From NCBI RefSeq assembly GCF_000003815.2, contig NC_049990.1, forward strand, positions 1,727,819 to 1,791,818: a DNA stretch of 64,000 nucleotides, written 5' to 3'. Both the position numbers and the translations under genes were made by a program. Every line of letters begins with the position of its first letter. The first letter of the stretch is position 1. The stretch is from Branchiostoma floridae. Lineage: Eukaryota; Chordata; Leptocardii; Amphioxiformes; Branchiostomatidae. Shown one piece after another: positions 12,666 through 27,600 of the stretch. The notes beneath the pieces were generated by a model. The model did not search any database and was not told the origin of the DNA. It saw only the letters and a program-made list of their open reading frames with translations.

Positions 12666-15600
12666 ATGTGCTGTGTGTTCAAGTTAGGTTCTGCAGGGCC
12701 AGGATACTGAAACACACCATTTTTTTCTCAGGCCTAGCCCCTATTACATCACACCCGCATGTGCTATGGTTCAGCTGCCAGGCCCTGTACAGTACTGGGG
12801 AGCAGGTGCCAGACTTACACTGGATATATTTATAAATAGTTTAGCAAGTCCAGCAGACCACATCATAAACCACCGACCTTAACCCACAAGGGGCCCTGTA
12901 CTGTACTGAAGGAGATTTAAAAAAAAAAAATCACGGGTCTTAGTGGCAAGTGTGCAGATGTTGACACACTGGCAACACCAAATCTGTAGGTGTTTTTTGG
13001 CACCTGTAGACAGATTAGCCGTGAGGCTCGGTGGGCGTCACTCCATCGTCATGGGGGCAGGGGCATGGTGAGTATCAAACCCAGGACCTACTGATTCTGA
13101 TTCCAACGCTCTAACCGTTGCGCCACACAGACACCCACTGTAGAAGATAAAGGGCTCAAAATCAGTTGTTGATGCGGTCTAGTACTCTGACTAGTAGTTT
13201 ACAGAAATGCAATATGCCCATTCCATCAGCATCATTCGGTGTGTCTTATATGTAGAAGATTAGATCAATTAAAATCAATTGTGGAGGTGAACATGCCAAA
13301 AACCAAGAAATTAAATTATTATTGCCATATTTGTGATTTCACATTACAAATGATCACACCAGGCCAGCCCTCAGTACTACAGTGGAAGCCAGTTAATTGC
13401 ACGTCAGATAAACGCATACTTCGGTCAATTGCACGGAATCCCCGAATCCCGTGGCGGTGCGGTCCGACTGGGTAACTTCGCATTATCGCACACGCCGGAT
13501 AATTGCACGAAATTCGCTGGCAAATTGGGCGTGCAATTAAGCGGCTTCCACTGTAGTAGATACATCTGAAGATAAATGTTGTCCTCTTAAGAGATTTGCG
13601 CTCCTTGGGTCTCCCAAATCCCCTTGTCTGTCATACTGAACATCACCAGGTGCTTAATACCTGCACCGGGTGGGAGGACTTAATACCGGAGGTCAGGCTT
13701 TTTAGCTAGGATTTTATCATAGGGGGTCCAAATTTCTTGGTGAGTCACGCAAACTGCAGCAAAGTGATATCATCATCATCATCACTGGATTTTTGAGACC
13801 CTTATAATTAGTTTCCCATATCTCCCTTAGTCCATTCCTTTTCTTTCATTTCCTTTCTGGAATAACCACATCAACTTATAAAACAGGAACGCAGTCATGG
13901 AAAGTGTATATCAGTCATTTTATGAAAGTCTCCCCTACTCTACAACTTCTCAATTTTCCTTTCCTTTCTTCCCATTTTGCTTCCATATCCTTTGAAATAG
14001 CCAGATCAACTATAACAGAAAGAAGATTTTATGATCATAACTCCACAGTCTATAGCCACCCAGACGCAATGCAAAAGTGCACCTCAGTTGTTTCTGCAGC
14101 TGACAATATCCCCTACAATAATATAGTTCCCCAATGTCTCTTCCTTCCTTTCTTTTTTCTTCCATTTCCTTTCTGAAATAACTACAATTCATATCAACTT
14201 TTATTAAAAACAGAACAAAAAGCTATCTATCAAGTACAATTCCACAGGCATGCGGACACAGCCATAGAAAAGTGCTTGTCGTGATCAGTCCATTTCTTTA
14301 GCCGCCAGTGCCTCCTATATTACACTAAGTTGTAACAATGGTCCCCAAATTTCTCTCTCTTTATTGCCTCCTTTCTTTTCATCTTCCATTTCCTTTCTGA
14401 AATACCCACAATCCATATGAACTTTTAAAAACAGAACAAAAAGCTATCAAGTACAATTCCACCGGCATGTGGACACAGCCATAGAAAAGTGCTTGTCGTG
14501 ATCAGTCCATTTCTATAGCCACCGTTGCCCCTACAAGTTAATACTAGTAGTTTCATCAATACAGCCTGAGTTCCCTCTACACTAATAGTTTCATCAATAG
14601 AACGTCTCATGGTTTGACAAGAGTCATTATGTCTCCATCTCCAATGGGTCAGCCGAGCATCTCTCCCCTGAGGCAGGGATAACAGATAGACAGGATATGA
14701 TGTGTGTTTATAAATCATGTATGAGATGTAGTCTGGGCGGTGGGTGGGTTATACACGGCTCATTCTTCACAATTTAGACAATATTGGAGATGAACACCAT
14801 GCATTTCCTGATGATATCCTTGTTATGATGTAGAAAGGAAAAGATTACTAGTAATAAGAACAAAATAAAACATTAGATATCTACCTGAAACAAGCAGGGA
14901 AATATTAAACATACTTCTAACAGCGTGCAAAATACCCACTTGCACACTTGCACATTGCAACCACTTTTTGCTTGGTGCAACTTACTTCTAAACTCAGGTT
15001 GCACAGGGCGCAACTTTGATTTTGATTTTCGATTTTGTTGTCAATTTACTTGGAAGAAATAGATGGAACGAGGCAGCTACGTTTCATAGCAACCAAACAA
15101 GTGAATAATTGCAGATTTCTTGGCAGATGGACATTTTTGATAGTGAATTCTAGGTGGTGCAACTTGAAATTCAGTTGTGCAACCTAGCTTTTGTCCCAGG
15201 TTGCACACTGTGCAACCAGGCTCAGAAAAGTATTTTGTACTCTGCTGCTATCATGTCCTGACTCCATATCTGTCCACCAAGGCCAATAAAAATATGATGC
15301 TGTGCAAAAGAGAAGTCGTGCCATAACAATGTAAAATGCACTATGCCATCATAATTTTTATTAAGTAAATGATCATATTAGATTAGTTCACTAATGTGTA
15401 TAGCTTGCAGATGTTGGTGATACATTTTATTTGCCATGCATTGTACCTGATTCGTTGTGCAATAAACTTAACTGTAATTTATTAACTATAGATCTCTGAA
15501 GTATCTAGGACAGCCAGGAACTTACCAATTTTTTTTAACCCCGTGAACAGTTTCATCAGGTTGGTACGTCACTGAATAAAGAGACTCTTTTTACACAACC

Positions 15601-18600
15601 AATGCGTCGGTGAGAATAAAGCATTGGTTGTGTAAAAAGAGTCTCTTTATTCAATTTTTTTTAATGTCAGTCAATTGTTAAAGGCACAGCTTTTCATATG
15701 AAATGATATTAATCATGGCCAGATATTGGATGATTTAACGGTTATTTAAGGCTAGCTAGATTTTTACTGTTGTTCGATATCAGACAATGGAGCAAAAGTG
15801 GGTCAAATGAGCCATTTCATTAAATCGCTTTCAGGTGACACAATTTCAAATGAATTGTCCATTAAGTATTGATAAACTCTCTGCCCAATGGCAAAACCAA
15901 TTTTTTTAATACATTAAAAATGTTAGCCAACATAGAGGAAATGAAAAATTGTTCACAACAATTACAAAATGTAGGTCCAGGTTCAGGTCTAGACCTGATC
16001 CTCTGAATTCGAACCATACCTGTACGTATCTGCGCCTGAATTCTATGTTCCGGTACCTAAGTCTACATGCATGCTTGTGACAAACCATTCCGGCCAAAAT
16101 GGGGTAGGGAATTTCCCGAGCAGCCTCGTAATGCTTCGCCTATTGAGTCAGTGAAGTCAACCTTGCTTAAGCTTGATGTTTCTGACTTAGAGAGAAGAGA
16201 TGCTGCTACAGTTATCGCTATATATGGGCCGCTCTTCATCACCATGATGGTAACATCAGGCCCTACGAACCTGATTTAGAAAAAAAAAAAAAAAAAGGGA
16301 AACATTGTATATTGTGGTATAAAGTATTCTAGTTAAGGAACCACCAAAAGGTGGTCACATTGAACAGGTAGTCCTTATGTACAGGTATGATCGTAAATCT
16401 ATGAATGAATAAATGATGAATGAATTTATTGCTCAACAATCGCACAAGGTACAAAAGGTACAATCTATTGATATAGCCATTGATGTATGTTATATTGGAC
16501 TGCAGGTATGGGCAGTAATGCCTTAAGTAGAATTGAGAATCGATACCCACTCAGGCCTAGTAATAGAAGCACTTTAACACTTAACAGTTACGACTTCAGA
16601 CTCTGTGTTGCAAATAGGGCCAACTGACTGTGAAACTTCAATGCCAATTTTCCTTATAGTTTATCTAAATGGTTGTCAGTAATTTGCAAAATGTACATTC
16701 CAGAAAAAAAACGGATATCAACTCATGCCTTACTTCACTCAGCACTTGATAGGTACAAGGTGACAGAAATATTGTAAACTTTATGATATATTTATGTTTA
16801 TTGTTATTTTTCTCTGTATTTTTCTTGCTATATACTATCTAAATGTTGGTCAATTGTTAAGTATAGAAAAAAGAAATCAATATCCTCTCAATCCCAATAG
16901 GGGTAATGCTAGTTCACCTTTATCCACTATATCCATTCTTTTTAAAAATAAGGTATTTGGGGATATCAAGTAGAAGGACTGTCTTTTCAAACTGCAATAG
17001 TTTGAAAACAGTACAATTTGAAACCATTGTCTGGCGATTTGATATCCCTGGATACCCTGTTTATCAACACAACGGATATAGGCCACCCCACGGATAAAGG
17101 TGAACTAGCGTTACTTAAACATTACATTGACCATGTGACACAGTGTTACAAGTCAGGCCAACATAACTGTTTCACTGTCTAATTTTCTCTACATTTAGTT
17201 CAAATGTTGGTCAGTAATTCAGAAATAATCGATATCCACTCAAGCCCTTGTAATAGAAGTACTTTAACACTTTGCAGCCAGACTCGGGTGTTAATAGGAC
17301 TGACAATGCTTAAATGACAATGTTTTAGTACTAATTTTAACCTAAAAGTTACTGTTAGCTTGCTGGGCAGTTTTTCCTATCACAGTGTGACTGTGTGACT
17401 GTAGTTAATAGGGGAGGATCGATTTCCACCTAACTTCAGTCCAGTAATAGGGGTACTTTTAACACTTCACTCAAATGCATTCGTGTTAATACATGTAGCT
17501 ATATGGCCCAGGCATGTGACCACTAACTTGATTCACTTAGCTGTATTTCATGGGATTCGTAGTCTGGCATCAGTGGCCTTAGTGGTTAGAGAGAGGGAGG
17601 CCGAGGTTAGGCTTAAGCACACAGGGTCGAGAGGTCACTTAGTTTGATTTCCGCCAATGTTTGATTTGTTATTGCTCAGAAAATGTCTAACCATTTCCAA
17701 AAAGAGTTCCCATCTCATAAAAAAGGACAAAATGTGCAATAGTATTACTAGAAAAAAATGAATGTTGCAAAAACAGTCACTAAACTTTCAAAACGAATGA
17801 CCCAGATCCTAACATCTGCTTCGAGAATTAGAAATGTGTCTGCTCCAAATATCCTGAAACAGTACTATACTGATAATAGCATCATTTACTAAAACTGTCC
17901 AACCTTGCGATGGTGACGGAAATGAAAGTCGTGTGCTTCGGTGCGTTGCAATGCACTCTGGGGATCTTAATGCGCTTAATGTAGCAGTGGCTCCTTATGC
18001 CAATTTTCCGGTAAGGGTTTCATCTCCGATTCGGATGAGTGTAAATGTCACATGTGACACTCGGGGGGACCAAACCGTCAGTGTTAGAACATGTCGGTTA
18101 GGCCTAGGGAAAAAATGTTGTGTTTCCTGTTTCTTTCTAATGAAGAATAAATGTATCGACAGATTTGTAACCATTATGCACATAATTAAAGTTTGGCATT
18201 TCAATTTGAAAACATAACTTTATAAGTTTCCTTGTGCATTTCAGTTTTACTTTCAAATTGTTAAACTAAGAGTTTGGGCAAAAGTTAAAAGAATAAAGAT
18301 TTTGAAAAGAATATAATTCCTACCTATTGGCCCTAATTTTTTCAGGACTAAAACAGAAAACACACCTTTTTTCCCCTATGCCTGGCAAATTGACTTGTCA
18401 AGAATATATAACTTTATGCCTGCTCCAAGTAGATGTTGGGGTGGAGGATCATATTCAACTCCAATTGAAGCAAATAACGAGTGAAAGGAAAAATATGATT
18501 AACATTCAGTCATTTCTACTGGCAAACTTCAGAGTTTGCATGAAGACAGGATTTAAAATGCCATTGTTGGAGTCGGATACTCTGCCAAATAGATTCCCTT

Positions 18601-21600
18601 TTTTTTTTAATAAAAGTTTGTACTGTTGAAAATTGGACTTACTGTTTTGAGTATTGGCCAATTTTTGCAATTTTTCACCAACAATTATTTAGGTTCAGGT
18701 TCAGGCCTGGACCTGGGCTGTCCTCTGGACCTGAACCCTACCCATACCTGAATTCACACTTACTGTAAATGCATTTAATTTCGTTGAGATTTAATTTCGT
18801 GCTAGCGGGAAAACAAACTTTTCGTGGTGGTTTTAATTTCGCGGTAGCACCATGCACTGTAGTCTCTTACTGTTATGGAAAAATATTCGCGGTGGTTTTA
18901 AATTCGTGGTGAAGCGGCCGCTGCGAAAACCGCGAACATTAAACCACCGCGAAAGTTTCTGCATTTACAGTACAAGTGCATGAGTATACCCTCCCCTACA
19001 GTACATGTGTATACACAGTCCTCCCTTGGGGTCTGTAATGTTTGCTATTACAAGCAGACAGTGCACACTCCTGTATGTCAGACCCTGGTACTAATGATGC
19101 CCAATGGTGTGTGTTCTCCAACTGTGAGCTATTTCTGCAGAATGTCAGAATCTGGAAAGGGTCCAAGTTCAGGGAGTCTGTCATGATCAGCTGTTGGTAG
19201 AAGCTGGAAGTTTACCAAGAATGTTGAAGGGTTGTTAGAGGGCCATGGTTTACAGACAATTACACATCAGGGGAATTCTGTACCTGGGTCCAGTAGGTAT
19301 TTTTGTGTGAAGTTGAGTGACGGAATGATGATTTTTATGGTTTTTATTTATAAGAATTAGCTTAGACTTAGTCTGTGTAATGCAAACTCTGCTATCTGGA
19401 GCTGGTAGGCTCCTGGGTCCGGCAATGTAGGATGGGCCTAAGAAGCGCAATCAAATCAGGATAACTTAGACTTAGAGGAAAGTGTAAACATTTTGTGATT
19501 TGTCTTGAGCATTTTATTAAGATATATATCAGGTCTAATGTCTAGAGTCTGTCAGCTGTTTGTAGAGGATGGAAGTTTACCAAGAATGATGAAGGATTGT
19601 TAAAGGGCCATGGTTACTGACATTAGTGACAATCAGACAGAAGGGAATTCTGTAGTCTAGTAGTAGTAGGTATTTTTGTGTGAAGTTGAGGGAAGGAATG
19701 GTTTGTGAGTTTTATGGTTTAAGAAAAATGTGAACATTTTGTGATCTGTCAAGCATCATGATATATTAACATGTACACTTAGAAGCATTGAAGGGTTTTG
19801 ATCATATGGGTTTGTAGTCTAGTTGGGTTTGTAGTCTAGTTGAAGGGGTCCAAGTTCTGGGATTCTGTCAGCTGTTTTTAGAGGCTGGAAGTTTTCCAAG
19901 AATGGTGAGAGGTTGTCACTTTAAATGTTAGAGGGTCGTGGTTACAGACAATTACACATAGGGGAAATTCTGTACTTGCAGGTATTTTTGTGTGAAGTTG
20001 AGTGATGAAATGGTTCGTGATTTTTATGGTTTTCATTAAGGATTAGCCTTAAGAAAATGTGAACATTTTGTGATATGTCAAGCATCGTAATAATACAGCA
20101 GAAGCCGCTTAATTGCACGGCATATTTGCCAGTGAAATTCGTGCAATTGTCCGGCTGGTGCAATAATGCGAAGTTATCTAGCTGGACCGTATCGGTTTGG
20201 GATTTTGGGATTCCGTGCAGCTAACAGAAGTGTGCGTTAATCCGTTGTGCAATTTACTGGCTTCTACTGTACTTAGAAGCAGTAAGGTTGTCAATATGGG
20301 TTGACAGCTGAGGATAAAAGGCTGCTACATGGTCGTAGCTTTGTAGGTTAGTAGATTTGTAATTCTGGTCGGCTTGGAGGTTAGGCAATAGAATACATTT
20401 TACTTTCTGCATGTCATGAGTATGAGCTTGAATGAAAGTCATATTTCTATTATTATAGTGAAAGAAAGAGAAATACATGCCGTTGATGGGATTTTTTTTC
20501 TATGAAATTCTGTCACTTTTGATCTTGTTGCTTTGTACAATTTTATCTTTTTAAAATGTCCACTTTTATCAAAGATTGCCCATACTGTTGGGCAGTTGTA
20601 TATATCCGATGGTTTATGAAAAATGTAATTTGAAATTGTTGGAGATCTGGAATATAAAAAGTTGACTGTGACAAGACTCTAGAGTAGTGAAGACTGTTTA
20701 TTATTCTACTGTGGAACCACCAACATTCCTAGTGGGAACAGCTAACACAGTTAACATTGAACGCCTTTCCCAGTGACACCAGTGGTTACAACATTACCAT
20801 GCAGCTGGTGTAGCATCTGTCTGGGGCATGTCTGTATCAATATCAGCTGGGCACTAAGAGTAAGAAACTCGCATGGGTGGAAAGAGGGCTGTATAAAGTT
20901 GAATATGTGGATGAATGAAAGGCATTCATTTTGATTGTTACCCCTTCAAATTTTCAAAGAGGGAAGAAAAAGAAATAAAATCTAGTATGTATTTCCATGA
21001 ATGTGGCATTGCCTGTCTGTAACAATCTCAGCTGGTCCCTAAGATACCTGTGTAGGAAGAAGGCTGTATTAAGGTGATTATATGTATGTGTATGTGTCAC
21101 ACAGACAGTCTGAAAAGCATTTCATTTGGTAATACCTTTTTAAAAAAAAAAAGATGAAAAAATAGAATTTTATGTGGCACAGTATGGGTTGGGATTTTGT
21201 GCGCGTTAAAAATTTGCGCGTTAAAACTTGCGCGTTAAAAACCTGCGCGTTAAAACATGCAAATTAGCTGATTCCCTCGGGATTTGAAAACTTTTTTGCC
21301 ATTTTTAACTTAAAAGCTTGAAGATGATAACACAAAATGAAATTAAGTATCATATTGTTGCATTCTAGAGTACAATATCCCTTTCTGTAAATATTCCAGG
21401 AGTTTTATAGTGATTTTTAAATGTTAAGATTTAACGCGCAACAAAGGTTGACATTTGCATGTGAAACAATCTGCTTGAGAAAAGACGAAATGAAGCTTGT
21501 AGAATGTAAAAAAAAGCCTCAAGCAGTTATATTTTACAACACAAAGCCTCATATTAGTAATTTTTCCATGTATTTGTGTCAAATTCAAGTGATTTTGAAA

Positions 21601-24600
21601 TCTTCTGGATATGCAAATTAACCTATTCCCAAGGGACCAAAAAAATGAGGGGCTTTTCAAACCAAAAATTCAGGTAGCAGAGGGAAAATCATATAATGGG
21701 GTCACATTTTTCTGACTAAGAATTTATCAATGCACAACTTAATTTTTTAACGCGCAGATTTTTAACGCGCGCGCAGATTTTTAACGCGCAGAAAACCCGT
21801 TCCCCACAGAATAAGTCTTGGAAATGTCTGTACCAATCTCAGCTAGTCCCTAAGAGTAAGAAACCAGCTGCAGCACGGGTGGAAAGAGGGCTGTATAAAG
21901 TTGATTACATGTATGTGGGTGTCTCAAAAGCATGCTGACTTTCACCGTCTTCAAAAAGGCAAGAAAAAATGATATTTCTATGCATGTGGCATGGCATGCC
22001 TATACCAATATCAGCTGGGCCCTAAGAGTAAGATACCTGTGTCTAGTAAGAAGGCTGTATAAAGTTGAATATGTGGATGAATGAAAGGCATTCATTTTAC
22101 TGTCACCTCTTCAAAAAGGGAAGGAAAAATAAATAAAATCTAGAATCTGATGTATTTCCATGAATGTGGCATGATCTGTCTGTACCAATCCCAGCTGGTC
22201 CCTAAGATACCTGGGTAGAAAGAAGGCTGTTTTAAGTTGATATGTCGATGTGTCGCACAGACAGTCTGAAAAGCTAGGTAATACCTCTCAAAAAAAAAAA
22301 TTATCTTATTCACATGGCACAGCATAAGTCTTGGAAATGTCAGTAACGATCACAGTGCTTGCTTGTCGCTAAGAAAACTGTCTTGTAAAGCACATTTCCC
22401 AAAGACGCAACACGGATGTCAATGTCGTGATTCAAACCCAGGATCATACGTTATACCCTCTATATATAGGGGTCTGAGCCAAACACCACATATAGCTAAC
22501 CATTACACCAATTATACACATAATACTGTGTACACATAAATTATTTGCCGCTTGAAGTATGGTCGTAAACTCAAAATGATACAACAGCAAAGGGGGTCCT
22601 AGAAAAAGGGGCAGACATTAAGGTGAAAGTATTTAGTTTTAATGATTCAATTTCAATTCAGTTATACATTTATAGCATTTCCTCTCTGTGAACCACAAAA
22701 TAGAATTGCTGATGCCTGCTCATAATTATGCAAGACGTTATTCCAGATCAAAAGACACATTTGGTTTTGTCACGGTGCCTGTTCCAATTTATTGCTTTTC
22801 TTAGCAATAACATATTATATAAGACATTTTCCACTGACAGCTTTAGTGTAGTAGAAGACATTTAACTCAGGCCAAGGAAATAAAATGTTGTGTTTCCTGT
22901 TTCCCTACCCACCCTAGAAAAACCTTCCGACCTTAGCCTTTTTCGGGTTGGCAGTCGAGTTACATAGCTTCCAGTTAGAATTTTAATATCGCTTGCTTCC
23001 TATTGAAGTAAAAACACTGCTTGTCCCATCTAATGAAGGATAAGTGTATCTATTATGTAATAAATTAAAGTTTGACATTGAAAGACAGGTGTCCTCATGC
23101 ATTTCAGTTTCAATGTTCAACTATATAATAAATTTGTAGTGTGTCTCACTAGAGTTTTGATTAGCCTAAAAAAAACTACAAAAAAAATCTCTATCTGCCA
23201 ACCCTATTTTTTTTAGGACTGAAACAAGAAACACAATATTTTTTCAGAAGGCCTCACTTGTTGAGTTTGGAAAGTTCAGAAATTGATCGTCAAGTAGAAT
23301 TTATCTTCACGTATTTCATGCAATATAAACTATATTATAAGTCTAGATCTTCAATATGTAAGAGTAATGAGTCGGTACAAATTCAATTTGAGTCCAAATG
23401 TTACTAGAAATTAGTTTTCAAGTCTCAATTGGTGAAACAACTCCGAGTGATTCATCATCATAATAGTTAGATATATAAGGTTTCAGTTGAGATATATAAG
23501 GTATAAAGGAGAATTTATATTCAGATTCAAGTTTCTCTCACATCACTCTGTTTTCATTATTGTCCTCTGATCTTATATACTCCTACATTTTTGTTCAGAA
23601 AGTTTGACTGAGAAGAAAACATGATTATGCTGTTTTAGGGGAGACTCTAGCTTTCCTTACAGTACTCTTTTTTTCATCATTTCCCTCTCCCTACATTTTC
23701 TGGAAAAATGAACTGTAACTCCCAACACAAAAATTGGACTTGGCAAAATTTTGATGAACTTTCAAGTTACATTTTAGTTTAGTTTTAAAATTTTATTATA
23801 AGAACCACTAGGAAAGAAGACATCAGTAGCCTAAATCACTGTTGGAGGGAAGACTGAATGGCCTGTATCCTTGAGCTGATCTTCGTGTTAGCCGGGCGAG
23901 GTTGTAACGATGTCCGAGGCGTTGTCGTTTCTGACGATGTGCTTCCAGAAACCTGATCATGTTCCTCTGTCGTACTGGGGGGCGGTTGATGGGATGCCAG
24001 TACAGACGTTGTTGGTGTGGGATGGGGAATGTTAACGTTGCTTGGAGCTCCTCTTGTGCTAGGGTTGAGTCGTTGGTGCCCTGAAACATCCTGTTAGAGA
24101 ACAAAGTGGAAAACAGTTAGCTTTTTGCAATACAGTAGAAGCAAGTTAATTGCACATCGGATTAACGCACACTTCTTTTAACTGCACGGAATCCCCAAAT
24201 CCCAAACAGGTGCAATTCAGCAAGGTAACTTTGCATTATTGCACAATCCGGATAATTGCACGAAATTCACTGGCAAATAGGCTGTGCAATTAAGCGGCTT
24301 CTACTGTATTAGATTTTAATTATCATAAGTTATTTACAATAGAAAAGAAATCGTTAGAGGCAGATCAGAGATGCAAGTCCCAATGTCATCAACCTAGAAT
24401 AGAAACTCATGAATGTTCTCACTAAAATATAATAAAACTCAGTTGCATTACAGGATTCTTTTCATAACTATCCAACAAATCTTGGACTTTGATTTGACAT
24501 GTAGGGTTTAAAAATTTGACAAATGGTTTGATGTAACATAACCAGCTGCTGCATACCTACAGACACAAGTGAGATGCAATCATAGTTAACCAATACATGG

Positions 24601-27600
24601 ATGCAGAACTTGATACCTTTTGTGGCTGTTTGCTTGTCGTGCCTCTGCCCTCATTGTCAGTTTTGCACGTCTGTGGTTTCTGGAACGTTGGTCGTGGCAG
24701 CAGCATTGGCTTTGAACTTGGTTTTGGTCTTGTTATTGCTGGCCGGAGTGCATGTCTGGAATCTTTCCCTTGAGGGTTGAATTTATTACTCTGTTGGTCA
24801 ACTTTCTTTTGCTGATTGTCAGTCACTGTCGGTCCGCCCTTAAAGATGTTGCTTGGGACTGCTTGGTCGTCATCTTTCTTCCTACTTGCAGTTGAACTTG
24901 AAGGTGGTGGTGGAGGCGGCTGGGAGGGTGGTAGACACTTAGCCAAGCTGGTGTGGCGAGAAAGTTTGTGTCCGCTTGGAGTTGAACTGAAACGGTTTTG
25001 CTGTCCAGCTATGGTCCTTTGGGTCTGATCACTTCTTGTGGATTCCTTGCTAGGATTGCTTAGCCTGAAATTATCACTCCTCGCGCCTTGTTTTATTGCT
25101 GATGTTGGCGCAGCAACGGGTTTGTGTACATGTACGTGTCCAAAAGATGCTGCCTTAGAGCTCAGGTTGGTTTGAGGAATTCGATGTATCCCAGGACCAA
25201 CCGTTGGCCTTGGTGGTAGTGATGACTTACTTGCTTTTGCCCCCTTGTGTGTGTCAGTGTTGCTCTGAGTTGGTCCCTTGCTTTTGACAGACAGAGGTGG
25301 AGGTGGTCGCGAAGGCGGTTTTGTTGATGCCGCCCTGATTGGCAGGCCTTTACGAGGGTTGAACTGGTTGTGCTGTTGGACAAAAGTCCGGTTTAGACTA
25401 GCTCCTGCACCTCTATTTATGTTGCCTGCTTGTACAAGTACTGTCCTACCACTAGCTGCTCGTGGTGGGGGCGGTCTTGTTGGCGGTTTGGACATTCTGT
25501 ACACCCTCCCTGTTCCTTGCGCCGCCCCCCTCCCCCTTGCACCTGCTGCATTGGTCCTTGAGCTAAAAGCAGCTGCAGACCTTTGGGGTGAAGAAACGTT
25601 CTTCCTTGCCCTTCTCCTGCGTCTTACCACTAGAACGATGGCCAAGATGATGAGGATGACAAAAAAGATGCCCAGAACGGCCGAGGTGGCGTTGTCACAA
25701 GTCAGATCGTCAGGATCGATATCTATGAGATGTTTTCCGTAAAACTTACCAGGCGAGTCGCAGATTATTTGGTAGGAGAGGTAGTTATCAGGATATGTGA
25801 CGGACACGTTCATCTTTTGTCTAAAGGGAGCCATGTCGCAGTCACAATGCCAGGGGTTGTTGTCAATGAGCGACCCCCAGTGGACGGAAGAAAGGACCTT
25901 GTACGCTTCCGACGAGAGCGTAGTCATCTGGTTTTTTGTAATCCTCAGCTCGTATATTTCAACTTTCGAGAGAGCCTCGGTAGGAAACTCCCAGAGGTTG
26001 TTGTAATCCAGAAACAGGTATTGTATCTCGTCTATACCGCCGAACGTGTTAGGGTAAAGCTGAGAGATCTGGTTGTCTTGAAGGCGAATTGTTTGGAGGT
26101 TGCTTAGACCGAAGAAAACTGAGTCAGGCAGCTCTGTTATAAGGTTACCAAAAAGATGGAGCCTGTTTAGTTTATCGAGGCCTCTAAATGCCTTTGGAGC
26201 GATGTAGGAGATCTTGTTGGTGTCCAGAAAGAGGGCTACGAGATTGGGTTGGTTCCAGAACGCGTCGTCAGGAATCTGCCAGATGCTGTTGTTGTAGAGG
26301 AATAAGTTGGCGAGCGAGGGAAACTGCATGTCGACGGTCGGAATCTCAGTGAGCTTGTTGTTGCCTAGGAACAGGTAGTTGAGGCTGGGGAGGTTTACGA
26401 ACGCGTCCGGAGAAATCGAGTGGATGGCGTTGTTCCCCAGACTGAGGGATTCGAGTTTCGGGAGGTCGGTCACGGCGAACGACTGAACGTTTTCGATGCG
26501 GTTGTGGGAGAGGTAGAGCGACTGGAGTTCGTTCAACCCGTGGAAGAGGCCTTGTGGTACGGAGGACAGATGGTTGCTGCTCAGGTAAAGCACCAGCAGG
26601 TGAGGTACAGGTGTGAAGGTGCCCACCTGGATGGTGCGGATGATGTTGTCATACAGGTACAGCTCCTCCAGCTTTGTATACCTGATGAGGATGGAGATGA
26701 TTGTGGGTATTAGTATGTTATCAAGTGTATGATAAATCATCACACTTGTACAAGATCATAAATAGTACAGTAACTGTTAATAAAAGGCTGTGCTATCATA
26801 TTGAGAATGGGGGAGGGGGAGTTATTTACATTTTATTTGTGATAAAAAGTTGCTTTAGATTTTGTCGTAACAAAAAAATTTAACTTTCAGTGACTGTTAG
26901 TGTTACCAAAAAGGGAGAATCTAAAAGTCTCCCTCTGGCTCAAAAATCGAATTTTGTTTTCGTGAAGATAAAAGGGTCCAGGTCATAGTTGAGGGTGTGT
27001 TGCCAGTCAACAAGAAAGATGATTATTATGTTATCTGAAGACAATTCTTAAAGGAAAGCTACTGTGAGAAATCTCTCTGACCCAAGGCAGAGATGCAGTT
27101 TTCTTGTAGACGGAAGGTGGTCATGGTCGTGGGCATGTTGCGGGAAACGTTTCGGAGGTTCTTGCCGTAACAAGAAGAATTACTTTCTTGTAGGAATCTT
27201 TATCAATAAATGGACAATACGTAAAGGAGATGTACCTTGAGAAATCCCTCTGACCCAAGGCGGAGATGCTGTTTTCCTGAAGACGGAAGGTGGTCATGGT
27301 CTCGGGCATGTTGTGGGGCACGTTTCGGAGGTTCTTGCCGTAACAGGTGCAAGCTGAGGAGCAGTCACCTTCGCAGGGGGGAGCGGCACAAGCCTCCTTC
27401 AAGACAACCAGGAGGAGAAGCAGCGTCTTCAGCTTGGTGTCCATTATGTCTAAGAAACAAGGAAGAAAGACAGTACAATTTGGATACGATCCGTATGAGA
27501 TAGTGATTTGACAATTTGTTCAACTGGTTTTTTTTTCAATTACACATGTATAAGTATTTAATGTATTGAATCGTTTACAACGATTAAGAGTGATGGATGT

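Noticed and set aside
12392-12835. His/Thr-rich frame
   Set aside because: Translation of the (CA)n microsatellite and its flanking repeats.
13020-13135. tRNA gene
   Set aside because: A-box and B-box-like motifs are present but no complete cloverleaf with acceptor stem can be drawn; a SINE remnant is more likely.
23823-24104. Arg-rich alternative frame of the last LRR exon
   Set aside because: The upstream donor AAAAG|GTATCA is phase 0, which selects the Pro/Ser/Thr-rich frame ending at 23836 and matching the preceding tail.
25278-25742. 154-codon plus-strand frame
   Set aside because: Antisense shadow of the proline-rich and transmembrane part of the LRR gene.
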